64,000 bases of DNA from Blautia glucerasea (GCF_020537505.1 NZ_JAJBMO010000007.1:1-64000); one strand, 5' to 3'. Numbered from the stretch's first letter, positions 1-8,154 are shown. A program made the numbers and translations. Notes: generated from the sequence alone by a model not told the origin.

Positions 1-50
1 GAAAGGTTGAAAAACCTTGAATTTTCAATAAAAAACACTTGATTATATGA

Positions 51-155
51 GGAGGAATTATCTGTGGTGTTCAACTTATTCCTTTAATTGGGTCTATTCT
101 CCCAACAGAAATAGCATTAAAAAAGAATTTTGATAAGAATGGAACAAGACGATAA
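51..155 (+). pseudogene. C-terminal fragment of a membrane protein
   Basis: A 34-codon frame opens just after an in-frame TGA and ends at TAA 153-155. It has no start codon. The residues (a hydrophobic stretch ending in FDKNGTRR) look like the tail of a small integral membrane protein. It may be the 3' end of a gene whose body has been lost, in keeping with the many gene fragments in the next 10 kb. No family can be named with certainty. Confidence 0.25.
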
Positions 156-176
156 ATGCCATTTTTTGAAACTGAG

Positions 177-214
177 AAATCGGGATTGACCGAGTTCTTT
201 GAGTGAGATACACT
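177..214 (+). promoter_or_regulatory. Promoter with overlapping palindrome
   Basis: TTGACC (186-191), a 17-base spacer and TACACT (209-214) form a good sigma-A promoter for the gene at 266. The -35 box overlaps AAATCGGGATTG (177-188), one copy of a 12-base palindrome with AAATC/GATTT arms that recurs at 831 and 3780, so a repressor site is likely. Confidence 0.55.
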
Positions 215-265
215 TCTTGGACGAAGGGAAGGAAGAAGGAAAAAGTACTTTAGAGGTATTATGGA

Positions 266-793
266 ATGAGTAATAAATTGGTTGAGCACAAAGAATCAAA
301 AGAAATATTAACTGGAAATCAAAAGAAAATTTTGTTTTGGATTTGTTTCATTATTTTAAGTATAGCTTTCATTACAGTCTGGATAAATATACTTTTGACA
401 TCTAAAGCATTTAATACACAAATGGAAGAGATGGTACTGGGAGAAGATTACTATATGGAGGATATTGTGATTACAGGTAAAAGGGCTGAAGATGCTTCGG
501 TTGATACGATATCTCAGAATTATTTCTTCTACTACAACAATGGAAAAGTGAATGATTATCACAAGCGAATGCAAGTACCGGGATTTGTATATTCGGAATA
601 TAATGTAGGAGATTCCATAGCTGCATATACCACAGACCATGTTAGTTATTCTTATTACAAGTATGGGATTCTTCCGGATACAGGGTATACAAACAATGAA
701 TTAATGAAAGTGGCTGGCGTATTGCTTGGAATTGGAATATTTTTATTGGCTTTGTTTGGGGTGTTAAGTAAGAAAATGAATTACAAGAAGTAA
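266..793 (+). CDS. Membrane-anchored protein of unknown function
   Basis: 175 residues. A cytoplasmic N-terminal stretch is followed by one membrane segment (about 22-45), a polar middle rich in Tyr, Asp and Ser (about 50-145) that would lie outside the cell, and a second membrane segment (about 147-168) ending in a basic tail. AGAGGT at 252-257 serves ATG 266; an ATG five bases earlier opens only a two-codon frame. No family is recognised. It sits behind its own promoter in a decayed mobile-element region. The two-helix, outside-loop layout would suit a sensor or an immunity/secretion partner, but that is only a guess. Confidence 0.6.
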   Translation: MSNKLVEHKESKEILTGNQKKILFWICFIILSIAFITVWINILLTSKAFNTQMEEMVLGEDYYMEDIVITGKRAEDASVDTISQNYFFYYNNGKVNDYHKRMQVPGFVYSEYNVGDSIAAYTTDHVSYSYYKYGILPDTGYTNNELMKVAGVLLGIGIFLLALFGVLSKKMNYKK

Positions 794-830
794 CCAACTT
801 CCCGTTTATTGGGAAGTCGCAGAGAACGAA

Positions 831-842
831 AAATCGGGATTT
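831..842 (+). promoter_or_regulatory. AAATC-GG-GATTT palindrome, copy 2
   Basis: A perfect 12-base palindrome with a two-base centre, 44 bases before the start codon of the next gene. The same element precedes genes at 266 and 3843. Likely operator. No convincing -10 box was placed here, because the best match would leave the ribosome site out of the transcript. Confidence 0.4.
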
Positions 843-885
843 ATCAGAAAATGAGGAATAGTTGAAATGGAGGCGCTATAATAAC

Positions 886-1209
886 ATGAAGATTGAAGGG
901 AACCAGAAAGAACTGGATGCAATGGTAGAATTTCATAAGGGAAACCGTGTCGAGGGACTGAGACTGCAAGAAGAATTTGCAGCGGAATTTCGTAAGGAGT
1001 ATAAAGACAAAGATCACTGTCCTTGCCTGAAAGCCTGTCGTTATCACGGAAATTGTAAGGAATGTGTAGCAATCCACAGAGCACATCAGGAACATGTTCC
1101 TAATTGTATGCGACCATTGATTAATAAAAAATTGAAATTGATGTCAGAATTAACAGAGCATACCTTGGCAAATGAAATAGAAGCTCCACATGAGATTTTA
1201 AGAAAATAG
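886..1209 (+). CDS. Small Cys/His-rich protein
   Basis: 107 residues. The start is ATG 886, 12 bases after GGAGG (869-873); the longer frame from TTG 862 would place that ribosome site inside the gene. The first half is a charged helix. The middle carries CPCLKAC, HGNC, CKEC, H and C within about 30 residues, a cysteine/histidine pattern suited to binding zinc or an Fe-S cluster. Similar short proteins with an HGNCxxC motif are frequent in Clostridia, without known function. A terminator follows the stop codon, so it is a single-gene unit. Confidence 0.6.
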   Translation: MKIEGNQKELDAMVEFHKGNRVEGLRLQEEFAAEFRKEYKDKDHCPCLKACRYHGNCKECVAIHRAHQEHVPNCMRPLINKKLKLMSELTEHTLANEIEAPHEILRK

Positions 1210-1264
1210 GCAAGTCAAATTCAAGTTTGTTGAATTAAAAATGAAATTAAGTTTCAGTAATCAT

Positions 1265-1302
1265 AGAGTGTATGGATTCAATTCCATATGCTCTTTTTCT
1301 TT
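1265..1302 (+). terminator. Intrinsic terminator
   Basis: GAGTGTATGGA pairs with TCCATATGCTC across a short loop, with two wobble or mismatched positions, and is followed by a T-rich tract. It ends the small Cys/His gene. Confidence 0.6.
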
Positions 1303-1473
1303 ACTTAATTTCATGAAAAATGTAAAAATCTAATGTTACGAGTTGCATTAAAGAAAACTCGTAAGAAAAAAGTAAAAAAATTTGCTTTTGACCACTGTAA
1401 AACATGCTCTGAGCGTTTCGTTATATGAAGGGATAATTTTTCTTTCATATTTCAAAGAAAAGAGGATAAAGAA

Positions 1474-1650
1474 ATGTCAGAAAAAAGATGTTATACAGTT
1501 CAAGAGTTACAGGAAATCTTAGGAGTCAGCAGACCTACTATTTATAACCTTTTAAAGAAAAAGGAATTCCGGTGGATCCAGTTGGATGGCGGAAAGTATC
1601 GCATCTCTAAGAAGAGTTTCGATGACTGGCTCGATAACTTGGAACAATAA
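1474..1650 (+). CDS. Excisionase-family HTH protein
   Basis: 58 residues, short enough to be missed by size cut-offs. AGAGGAT lies just before ATG 1474. The sequence is a single winged-helix excisionase fold: TVQELQEILGVSRPTIYNLL is the helix-turn-helix, GGKYRIS the wing, and FDDWLDN the closing helix. Such proteins bend attachment-site DNA and set the direction of a tyrosine integrase. The integrase lies 1.1 kb downstream on the same strand with a multi-HTH protein between, so this is the recombination control module of an integrative element. A hairpin and T-run follow directly. Confidence 0.75.
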   Translation: MSEKRCYTVQELQEILGVSRPTIYNLLKKKEFRWIQLDGGKYRISKKSFDDWLDNLEQ

Positions 1651-1655
1651 AAAAC

Positions 1656-1705
1656 AGGGTGTTGATCAGGCAGATTTTGTCTGCAATCGACATCCTAAAT
1701 TTTTA
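1656..1705 (+). terminator. Branched hairpin with T-run
   Basis: An outer stem (AGGGTGTTGAT with ATCGACATCCT, two wobbles) encloses a perfect inner hairpin (GCAGA-TTTTG-TCTGC). AAATTTTTATC follows. It probably terminates the excisionase transcript. Confidence 0.5.
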
Positions 1706-1770
1706 TCTGGATTTGAGATATGATATAAGAAAAAACACTAACACTAAAAAAGACAGGAAGTGAAGAATAA

Positions 1771-2760
1771 ATGGCAACAGCAATTATGAAACAAAAAGAA
1801 GTTCCGGAAATGGACGCTGTTGAAGAGATCATTTCAAAGATATCAGAAGACAGTCCTTACAAACGGCGTCCGACACAAAAGAGAACCTGGATGACCGTGC
1901 CGGAAATGGGAAAGCTGCTGGGATTAAAAAAGACAGATCGATACTGGCTGGTGCATAAAAATGTTTTTGAATCTAAAGAGATTGCCGGAAAGATACGAAT
2001 CAATATTGCCAGCTTTGAAAAATGGTACGCCAATCAGATTAAATACCATAAAGTTACCGGAGAAGAACCGGGGAAAGAATTGAAATCCTGGTCCTATTCC
2101 GTTAAGGAAGTTGCGGATCTGTTGGGTGTTGATGAGTATCTTGTTTATGATTTACTCAAGAAAAATCAAATGGAAGCTGTTATTGTCGATTACTGGAAAC
2201 GAATACCAAAAGAATCTTTTCAGAACTGGTATAAAAGCCAGTCCCGGTATCGAACAAAGGAAGACAGAGAAAAAGACGCTCTTCTGGAAGATGCAACAAT
2301 TACGATGCCTGAGATGGCACAGCTGCTTGGAACAACCAGAAGCGCAGTATATACAATTCTTGATAATCCAAAGTATAGTCATTTTTTTGAATTCATTGTG
2401 ATTGCAGAAAAGAAAAGGATCACAAAAGAGAGTTTTCAAAAATTCCTGGAAGGTCAGGATCGGTATAAGCTGGATCCATCGAATGATTATGAAGAACTTG
2501 CACAGGAACAGAATATTGCCCTGGCTAATTTCCGGCGGAAGAAATTATCACAGACCGGAATACGAGGAAGCAATGGAAATATAAAGTATCTTACTTTTGA
2601 TGAAGCTTCCTATCTGGCAAAGGTCAGCAGAAGCATGATCAACAAGTGGGCGGATACAGGAAAGTTCACCGTAATAAAAGTTGGCAGTCGAGTTAGGATC
2701 CGTCGGGATGAATTTGAGGACTGGATGGAGCAAAGAGATTTGGAAAGGAGTATGCAATAA
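1771..2760 (+). CDS. Protein with four tandem excisionase-type HTH modules
   Basis: 329 residues from ATG 1771 behind AGGAAG. Four units of the same plan follow each other: residues about 41-92, 112-158, 177-230 and 270-322. Each has a [TS]-x-x-E-[MV]-A-x-L-L-G helix-turn-helix, a short wing and a closing F-x-x-W/F-x helix, usually ending in a Q-x-R/K-Y linker. This is the HTH_17/excisionase fold repeated. A protein with four such heads could hold several adjacent DNA sites at once, for example at an element end or in a control region. It overlaps the spacing of the integrase gene (stop at 2760, next start at 2762), so the two are co-translated. The last unit is the closest to ordinary excisionases. 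Confidence 0.7.
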   Translation: MATAIMKQKEVPEMDAVEEIISKISEDSPYKRRPTQKRTWMTVPEMGKLLGLKKTDRYWLVHKNVFESKEIAGKIRINIASFEKWYANQIKYHKVTGEEPGKELKSWSYSVKEVADLLGVDEYLVYDLLKKNQMEAVIVDYWKRIPKESFQNWYKSQSRYRTKEDREKDALLEDATITMPEMAQLLGTTRSAVYTILDNPKYSHFFEFIVIAEKKRITKESFQKFLEGQDRYKLDPSNDYEELAQEQNIALANFRRKKLSQTGIRGSNGNIKYLTFDEASYLAKVSRSMINKWADTGKFTVIKVGSRVRIRRDEFEDWMEQRDLERSMQ

Positions 2761-2761
2761 T

Positions 2762-3721
2762 ATGGCATCTATAAGAGAACGAAACGGAAAATTTAATGTA
2801 ATCTATTCTTATACGAATGAAAAAGGTGAGAGGAAACAGAAGTGGGAAACCTATGAAACGAAAGCCGAAGCAAAGAGAAGAAAAAAAGAAATTGAATATA
2901 AAAAAGAGATGGGATCATTTGTCGTCCGTAAATGCAAAACACTGGACGAGCTTATTACAGAATATGTTGCACTTTATGGCAAAGAAAACTGGGCGCTTTC
3001 TACATATGAAGGAAATGTCTCTCTTATCAATAACTATATTCTTCCGATCATTGGTGATACGAAACTCTCAGAGATTAATACCCGTTTCATCGAAAGATAT
3101 TATCAGAGTCTTTTGAAGAGACGTGCAGTTATCAATCCATTGAATAAAACCAGTCGAAATGAATTTGTATCTTCCAGTACGGTCAGGGATATTAATAAGC
3201 TGCTTAGAAACTGTTTTGAACAGGCAGTGAAATGGGAGTTGATGGAGAAGAATCCTTGCACCCATGCGACTGTACCAAAACATAAATCACAAAAAAGAGA
3301 CATCTGGACAGCGGATACATTGATGTATGCGCTCAGTGTCTGTGAAGATGAACGATTAAAACTCGCAATTAATCTATCTTTCTCATGTTCCCTGCGACTT
3401 GGTGAGCTGCTTGGTCTTACCTGGGATTGTGTAGATATTTCTCATGAGGCAATTGAAGAAAACCGTGCATATGTCTTCATCAACAAAGAATCACAGCGTA
3501 TAAGAAAAGAATCTTTAAATGCATTGGATGGAAAAGATGTGTTGTTGGTATTTCCGACAAATCATAAGAAGAATTCTACGGTCCGTATTCTGAAAACACC
3601 GAAGACAGAAAGCAGTGTGCGTAAAATATTCTTACCGAAGAGTGTTACGATTAAATGTATACCAGAAGAATGCCAGAGCAATTTCTTTTTACCAAAGAGA
3701 AGGGTTCATTATTCAATGTGA
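2762..3721 (+). pseudogene. Truncated tyrosine integrase
   Basis: The frame starts at ATG 2762, two bases after the multi-HTH gene. The N-terminal arm-binding domain (about 1-55), the core SAM-like domain (about 60-155) and the first half of the catalytic domain are present, including the catalytic Arg in CSLRLGELLGL. The part with the HxxR box and nucleophilic Tyr is missing: homology stops at about base 3645 (LPKSV), and the last ~25 residues read out of frame through a piece of an acetyltransferase gene. The product, about 319 residues against a usual ~400, cannot recombine DNA. The element it belonged to has therefore lost its right side by deletion and is probably fixed. Confidence 0.8.
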
Positions 3722-3779
3722 AGGTTTGGATGAAGCTACTGGTGAAAAAGAATACACCATGCTATGGAAACAAAAATAG
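3648..3779 (+). pseudogene. C-terminal remnant of a GNAT acetyltransferase
   Basis: In the frame one base on from the integrase, codons from 3648 read RLNVYQKNARAISFYQREGF and continue to LWKQK and TAG (3777-3779). This is the end of a GNAT N-acetyltransferase: the V-x-x-x-N-x-x-A-x-x-F-Y-x-x-x-G-F signature marks the last beta strands of the acetyl-CoA fold. The first two-thirds of the gene are absent. It marks the far side of the deletion that cut the integrase. Confidence 0.75.
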
Positions 3780-3791
3780 AAATCGGGATTT
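3780..3791 (+). promoter_or_regulatory. AAATC-GG-GATTT palindrome, copy 3
   Basis: Same 12-base palindrome as at 831, here beginning one base after the GNAT stop codon and 51 bases before the CPBP protease start. CAATAAT near 3815 could be the -10 box. Confidence 0.4.
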
Positions 3792-3842
3792 GTTAAGTTG
3801 GTAGTAATTTTTTGCAATAATGAAGATAAAGGAGAGCATTTT

Positions 3843-4682
3843 ATGAGTACAAGAAAGACGATAGGAGGGGCTTTGGGAGCTATCATTGTATTGATAGTAG
3901 CTCAAATATTAGCTCAGTTAGTGGCAAGTTTGTTTGTTTTGGTTAAAATTCCAGAAGGTATATGCAATATTATAGCAGGAATTATATATGTTGGATTAGC
4001 ATTTGTTTTAAGTGAATTATTTTCAAAAAGACTACTTAAAATAAAAATAGAAAATTTGGGAATGCCAAAATTTTCAATTAAAGCTAAATGGATTATTGTA
4101 GGTGTATTATTACCTGTGACAGTAAAAGCGGTTTATCTTTTTTTCTTTTCTGGAAAGTACGTTTCTTCTGGAATGAATAGTAATCAGATTTTTTCAACAC
4201 TGAGTGCTGGTATTACTTTTACAGGCATAGCCGCTGGTTTTGTTGAAGAAATGGTTTTTCGAGGAGTTATTCTAAATCTGTTAAAAGAGAAATGGAATAT
4301 TAAAGTAGCTGTATTAATTCCATCAGTTTTATTTGGATTAGTACATATTATAGGAATGGATTTTTCCATTGTAAGTAGCCTGTTGGTTCTTATTGCTGGA
4401 ACAATGGTAGGAATAATGTTCTCAATGGTTGCTATTGAAAATGGTTCTGTTTGGAACAGCGGAATTGTCCATTCACTTTGGAATATTTTAATTATTGGCG
4501 GCGGTTTATCAATAAGCGAAAAGGCAGATGAATATTCGGTTATGACATATGTACTTGATTCAAAAGGCTTTGTTTTCACTGGTGGAGAATTTGGAATTGA
4601 ATCATCAATTATTGCACTATTAGGTTATGTTATAGTTACTTTAGCAGCAATATGTATGATTAAGAAAAAAGCAAAAGTGTAA
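3843..4682 (+). CDS. CPBP family intramembrane metalloprotease
   Basis: 279 residues. GGAGAG (3831-3836) selects ATG 3843; a longer frame from 3798 lacks a ribosome site. The protein has about eight membrane helices. The family signature is intact: EEMVFRG (glutamate pair and Arg of motif 1), FGLVHII (motif 2 His) and HSLWN (motif 3 His), which bind zinc inside the membrane. The family includes CAAX-type proteases and bacteriocin self-immunity proteins. No CAAX lipoprotein pathway or bacteriocin is seen nearby, so the substrate is unknown. It sits just after the broken integrase and shares an upstream palindrome with two other accessory genes. Confidence 0.8.
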   Translation: MSTRKTIGGALGAIIVLIVAQILAQLVASLFVLVKIPEGICNIIAGIIYVGLAFVLSELFSKRLLKIKIENLGMPKFSIKAKWIIVGVLLPVTVKAVYLFFFSGKYVSSGMNSNQIFSTLSAGITFTGIAAGFVEEMVFRGVILNLLKEKWNIKVAVLIPSVLFGLVHIIGMDFSIVSSLLVLIAGTMVGIMFSMVAIENGSVWNSGIVHSLWNILIIGGGLSISEKADEYSVMTYVLDSKGFVFTGGEFGIESSIIALLGYVIVTLAAICMIKKKAKV

Positions 4683-4737
4683 TAAGTATCAAAAAACAAA
4701 ATCCAGTTTGTTGAACTGAATCCGAAAAGCATTAGGG

Positions 4738-4762
4738 CGCAGAGGAGATAGAATCCTTTGCG
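4738..4762. other. Stem-loop in intergenic region
   Basis: CGCAGAGGA and TCCTTTGCG pair around a seven-base loop, with one G-T pair. No T-run follows. The rest of 4683-4890 shows nothing recognisable. Confidence 0.35.
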
Positions 4763-4891
4763 TAAAAGACTAACGAACATATTTAATGAAACATCGGAAC
4801 CATCTTCTTTTTGTTGTTTACCTATAATAACGATTGGAGTAGTCGATTATAGACACTGCAATCAAAAAAATCTGAAAATATATTTATCAAC

Positions 4892-4991
4892 ATTACATAA
4901 AAGTGTGTAGATGCACATAAAATGGGAATACATATTGAAATTCAGGTCGTTTTGTGATAGAATCTCATTACTAAAAAGTGTGTAGATGCAC
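4892..4991 (+). promoter_or_regulatory. Promoter between two direct repeats
   Basis: TTGAAA, 17 bases and TAGAAT (about 4935-4963) form a strong promoter. AAAGTGTGTAGATGCAC occurs twice, at 4900-4916 and 4975-4991. Each copy is preceded by CATTAC/CATTACT and followed shortly by AAATGGG. One copy lies upstream of the -35 box, the other at or just after the start of transcription, as expected for a repressor that loops or blocks the promoter. Confidence 0.6.
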
Positions 4992-5010
4992 GGAAATGGG
5001 GAGCGTAACG

Positions 5011-6264
5011 ATGGAGATTAAAAGAGACGCTTACCTACAGCAGCTGATCGAGCGAAAAGATAATGGAATGATAAAGGTGATTACCGGCATTCGTAGATGT
5101 GGCAAATCCTTTTTGCTGTTTACCATCTTTAAGAGATACTTACTGGAGAACGGCGTTGATGTTGATCATATTATTGAAATTGCATTGGATGGTATTGAGA
5201 ACGAGGAATTAAGAGATCCAAAGGTATGCTTCAAGTACATCAAGGATGCCATGAAAGACGACGGGAAGTATTATCTCCTTTTGGATGAAGTGCAGTTCAT
5301 GCCACGATTTGAGAAAGTGCTGAATAGCCTGCTACGCATGAGCAATATTGATGTGTATGTCACCGGAAGTAATTCCAAGTTCCTGTCCAGCGACATTGTG
5401 ACCGAATTCCGTGGCAGAGGTGATGAGATTAGAATCTACCCTCTCTCCTTTGCAGAGTTTTATTCTGTCTATGACGGCGATTATGATAATGCCTGGGATG
5501 ACTACATGATCTACGGAGGATTGCCGCAGATCGTAAGTTTCCAGAGCGAACGACAGAAAGCGGACTATCTGAAGAACATCTTTGCAAATGTCTATCTGAA
5601 GGATGTTATTGAAAGAAATAAGATTCAGAACGTGGATGAGATTGGGATTCTGGTTGATGTGCTTGCATCTGCAATCGGCGCACCGACCAACCCTTCAAAG
5701 ATTGCCAATACCTTTGCCAGTGAGCGCCAGATGACTTATGCTAATAAAACCATCTCCAAGCATATCGACCATTTGACAGATGCCTTTTTGATTTCCAAGG
5801 CAAGCCGATACGATATTAAGGGCAGAAAGTATATCGGTGCAAATCTGAAATATTACTTTACTGATCTGGGACTGAGAAATGCACGTCTGAATTTCAGACA
5901 GCAGGAGCCTACTCATATCATGGAGAACATTGTTTATAACGAGCTGCTGATCCGTGGCTACAATGTTGATGTGGGTGTCGTGGATATCTTCGATAAGGAT
6001 AAAGAGGGCAAACGTGTTCGCAAGCAGTTGGAGGTTGATTTTGTGGTGAATCAAGGAAACCAGAGATACTATATCCAGGTTGCATATGACATGACTTCGG
6101 AAGAAAAACAGACGCAGGAGTTCAATTCTCTGCGTAATATCCCGGACTCTTTCAAGAAGATCGTCATTGTAAATGGCAGCAAAAAGCCTTGGAGAAATGA
6201 TGAAGGTTTTGTCATCATGGGAATGAAGTATTTCTTGCTGAATGCGAATAGTCTGGAATTTTAA
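5011..6264 (+). CDS. AAA-type ATPase with DUF4143 domain
   Basis: 417 residues. GGGGAG (4997-5002) points to ATG 5011 rather than the earlier GTG 4978 or ATG 4996. The N-terminal P-loop domain has Walker A (GIRRCGKSF) and Walker B (YLLLDEVQ), then the sensor motif VTGSNSKFLS. The C-terminal third (about 200-417) is the DUF4143 domain, with a PD-(D/E)xK-like run (LEVDFVV, then YYIQVAYD). These proteins are common in gut bacteria, vary in copy number and have no agreed function; roles in defence or toxin-antitoxin have been proposed. The gene is alone, with a strong promoter set between direct repeats and a strong terminator after it, a self-contained cargo unit. Confidence 0.8.
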   Translation: MEIKRDAYLQQLIERKDNGMIKVITGIRRCGKSFLLFTIFKRYLLENGVDVDHIIEIALDGIENEELRDPKVCFKYIKDAMKDDGKYYLLLDEVQFMPRFEKVLNSLLRMSNIDVYVTGSNSKFLSSDIVTEFRGRGDEIRIYPLSFAEFYSVYDGDYDNAWDDYMIYGGLPQIVSFQSERQKADYLKNIFANVYLKDVIERNKIQNVDEIGILVDVLASAIGAPTNPSKIANTFASERQMTYANKTISKHIDHLTDAFLISKASRYDIKGRKYIGANLKYYFTDLGLRNARLNFRQQEPTHIMENIVYNELLIRGYNVDVGVVDIFDKDKEGKRVRKQLEVDFVVNQGNQRYYIQVAYDMTSEEKQTQEFNSLRNIPDSFKKIVIVNGSKKPWRNDEGFVIMGMKYFLLNANSLEF

Positions 6265-6328
6265 GTCGATTTGAGTTGTTGCTGTGGTGTTGTTCTATTT
6301 CAAAAAAGAGTGAAATGATATAAATAAG

Positions 6329-6376
6329 GCCACGGCTGATTTCATGTTGGAACAGCCGTGGCTCAGTTTATTTTTT
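6329..6376 (+). terminator. Strong intrinsic terminator
   Basis: GCCACGGCTG and CAGCCGTGGC pair perfectly around a 14-base loop; a T-rich tract follows. It ends the DUF4143 ATPase gene. Confidence 0.85.
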
Positions 6377-6384
6377 TATCCGTA

Positions 6385-6576
6385 CAAACGAGACTGTTGC
6401 CAGATGTGAAATCATTTTCTCCAACTAACTTGAAATATATGAGATACTTTTATGAGATGTATCCTGACACAGTAATTTGTCCTCAAGTTGAGGACGAATT
6501 GATTACAGATGCAAATCGTCCCCAAGTTGGGGATGATTTACAAATCATTTTTGCATTTTGTGTTTTGAAGATATAA
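6385..6576 (+). pseudogene. DUF1016 (YhcG-like) nuclease fragment
   Basis: The frame contains SFSPTNLKYMRYFYEMYP, the conserved N-domain box of DUF1016/YhcG proteins, which pair this domain with a PD-(D/E)xK nuclease. Nothing before or after matches: the reading frame begins inside the upstream terminator and stops at 6576, so both ends are lost. The part after the box contains two short palindromes that translate as CPQVEDE and PQVGDD. Confidence 0.65.
6476..6537. repeat. Two tandem GC-core palindromes
   Basis: CCTCAAGTTGAGG (6481-6493) and CCCCAAGTTGGGG (about 6519-6531) are perfect palindromes with one central G. Each extends to 11-base arms with one wobble (6476-6498, 6515-6537). Centres are 38 bases apart, just upstream of the MATE gene. 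They could be operators for it or repeat units typical of DUF1016 coding regions. Confidence 0.55.
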
Positions 6577-6606
6577 AATAAATCTCTATAGAAGGAGAAT
6601 AAGACA

Positions 6607-7947
6607 ATGTCAAAAGATGAATATTTAATTACAGATGCGCCTCTTAAAGCGCTGACTGTTTTTGCAATGCCTATGATTCTAGGCAGTTTTTTTCAACAAG
6701 TATATAATATGGCTGATTCTATTATTGTTGGTCAGTTTGTTGGCTCATCTGCACTTGCTGCAGTTGGTGCCTGCGCCGCACTTACGAATGTATTCATTTG
6801 TGTAGCATTGGGTGCAGGTGTAGGTGCAGGGGTTCTTGTAAGCCGTTATTTTGGTGCCCGGGATTATAGCAAAATGAAAACGATTGTGTCGACATCATTA
6901 ATTAGTTTTCTGATTCTAAGTATACTTCTGGGTCTGTTTGGATTTTGCTTTTCCCATCCAATGATGAGTTTATTACAGACACCTGCTGATATATTAGATG
7001 AAGCGGTATTGTACCTTCGAGTTTATTTTGTGGGATTTCCGTTTCTGTTTATGTACAATATCCTTTCAACGATGTTCACTTCAATCGGCGAATCAAAGAT
7101 TCCGTTAGGTCTTTTAATATTTTCTTCGGTTTTAAATATATTTATGGACCTTTGGATGGTGGCTGGACTTGGTCTTGGTGTGTTTGGTGCAGCCCTTGCG
7201 ACTCTTATTGCACAAGGAATTTCTGCAGTATTTTCACTTTTGATTTTCTTTAGTCGGATGCGCCGATATAAAAGTCACTTTAGCTGGTTTGACGGGCAGG
7301 AGTTACGTTCAATGCTTCGAATTGCTGTACCTTCGGTTCTTCAGCAGTCTACAGTGTCAATTGGGATGATGATTGTACAGGCGGTTGTAAATCCATTTGG
7401 TACACAGGCACTAGCGGGTTATTCGGCAACGATGAGAGTAGAGAATGTATTTTCACTGATATTTGTATCTATTGGAAATGCAGTTTCACCGTATGTTTCC
7501 CAAAATCTTGGTGCAAAGAAAATCGAACGTATCAAAAAAGGATATCATGCTGCACTGGTGTTAGATTTATGTTTTGCAGTTCTTGCTTTTATAGTTATTG
7601 AGACATTGCATACGCAAATTTCTTCGTTATTCTTAGGAAAAGACGGAACTGCTTTAGCTTATCAGGTATCAGGGGATTATATGAGATGGCTAGGCTACTT
7701 TTTCATTTTCATGGGTATCAAGATGGCAACAGATGGAGTCCTTCGTGGGCTTGGAATCATGCGGCCATTTCTTATTGCAAATATGGTAAATCTTGCAATA
7801 AGATTGTCAGTTGCCTTAATCTGTGCTCCTCGTTTTGGTATTGCATTTGTCTGGCTTGCTGTACCGGCTGGATGGCTCGCAAACTTTTTGATTTCTTATG
7901 CGGCACTCAGAAAATTATGGCCGATTGATAAGGTGGATTCAATTTGA
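6607..7947 (+). CDS. MATE family efflux transporter
   Basis: 446 residues with twelve predicted membrane helices in two similar halves. AGAAGGAG gives a well-spaced start at ATG 6607. The N-terminal half opens with MILGSFFQQVYNMADSI, the usual first-helix signature of the MATE drug/sodium antiporter family, and the second half has the matching VPSVLQQSTVS stretch. It would export cationic drugs, dyes or small metabolites using a sodium or proton gradient. It stands alone between gene remnants, with a hairpin after the stop. No regulator is adjacent, but the two palindromes at 6476-6537 are possible control sites. Confidence 0.85.
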   Translation: MSKDEYLITDAPLKALTVFAMPMILGSFFQQVYNMADSIIVGQFVGSSALAAVGACAALTNVFICVALGAGVGAGVLVSRYFGARDYSKMKTIVSTSLISFLILSILLGLFGFCFSHPMMSLLQTPADILDEAVLYLRVYFVGFPFLFMYNILSTMFTSIGESKIPLGLLIFSSVLNIFMDLWMVAGLGLGVFGAALATLIAQGISAVFSLLIFFSRMRRYKSHFSWFDGQELRSMLRIAVPSVLQQSTVSIGMMIVQAVVNPFGTQALAGYSATMRVENVFSLIFVSIGNAVSPYVSQNLGAKKIERIKKGYHAALVLDLCFAVLAFIVIETLHTQISSLFLGKDGTALAYQVSGDYMRWLGYFFIFMGIKMATDGVLRGLGIMRPFLIANMVNLAIRLSVALICAPRFGIAFVWLAVPAGWLANFLISYAALRKLWPIDKVDSI

Positions 7948-8021
7948 TATATAATTTGACAAAACAGCCGTTTCTCTATATAATCTCAAACTAAAAGTAA
8001 TAGTAAACCGAATAAAAAAGA

Positions 8022-8050
8022 GAGGCAGCGGAAAAACCGTTGCCTCCTTT
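8022..8050 (+). terminator. Hairpin after MATE gene
   Basis: GAGGCAGCGG pairs with CCGTTGCCTC (one G-T pair) around a five-base A loop. The following T-run is short (CTTTC), so it is a modest terminator. Confidence 0.6.
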
Positions 8051-8064
8051 CAGTATAACGATAA

Positions 8065-8154
8065 TTAATCCAACTCCGCCCCTAACTCATATCTCCAATA
8101 CTCCGTTGCCTCATACTCCGTAAGCGCAAAATAATTCGACGGATTGTATTGCCC
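8065..8154 (-). pseudogene. Short C-terminal coding remnant
   Basis: On the minus strand about 29 codons read SNYFALTEYEATEYWRYELG and end at TAA 8065-8067. The composition is protein-like and there is no start codon. Probably the end of a gene removed when the IS66 copy arrived. Family not recognised. Confidence 0.25.
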
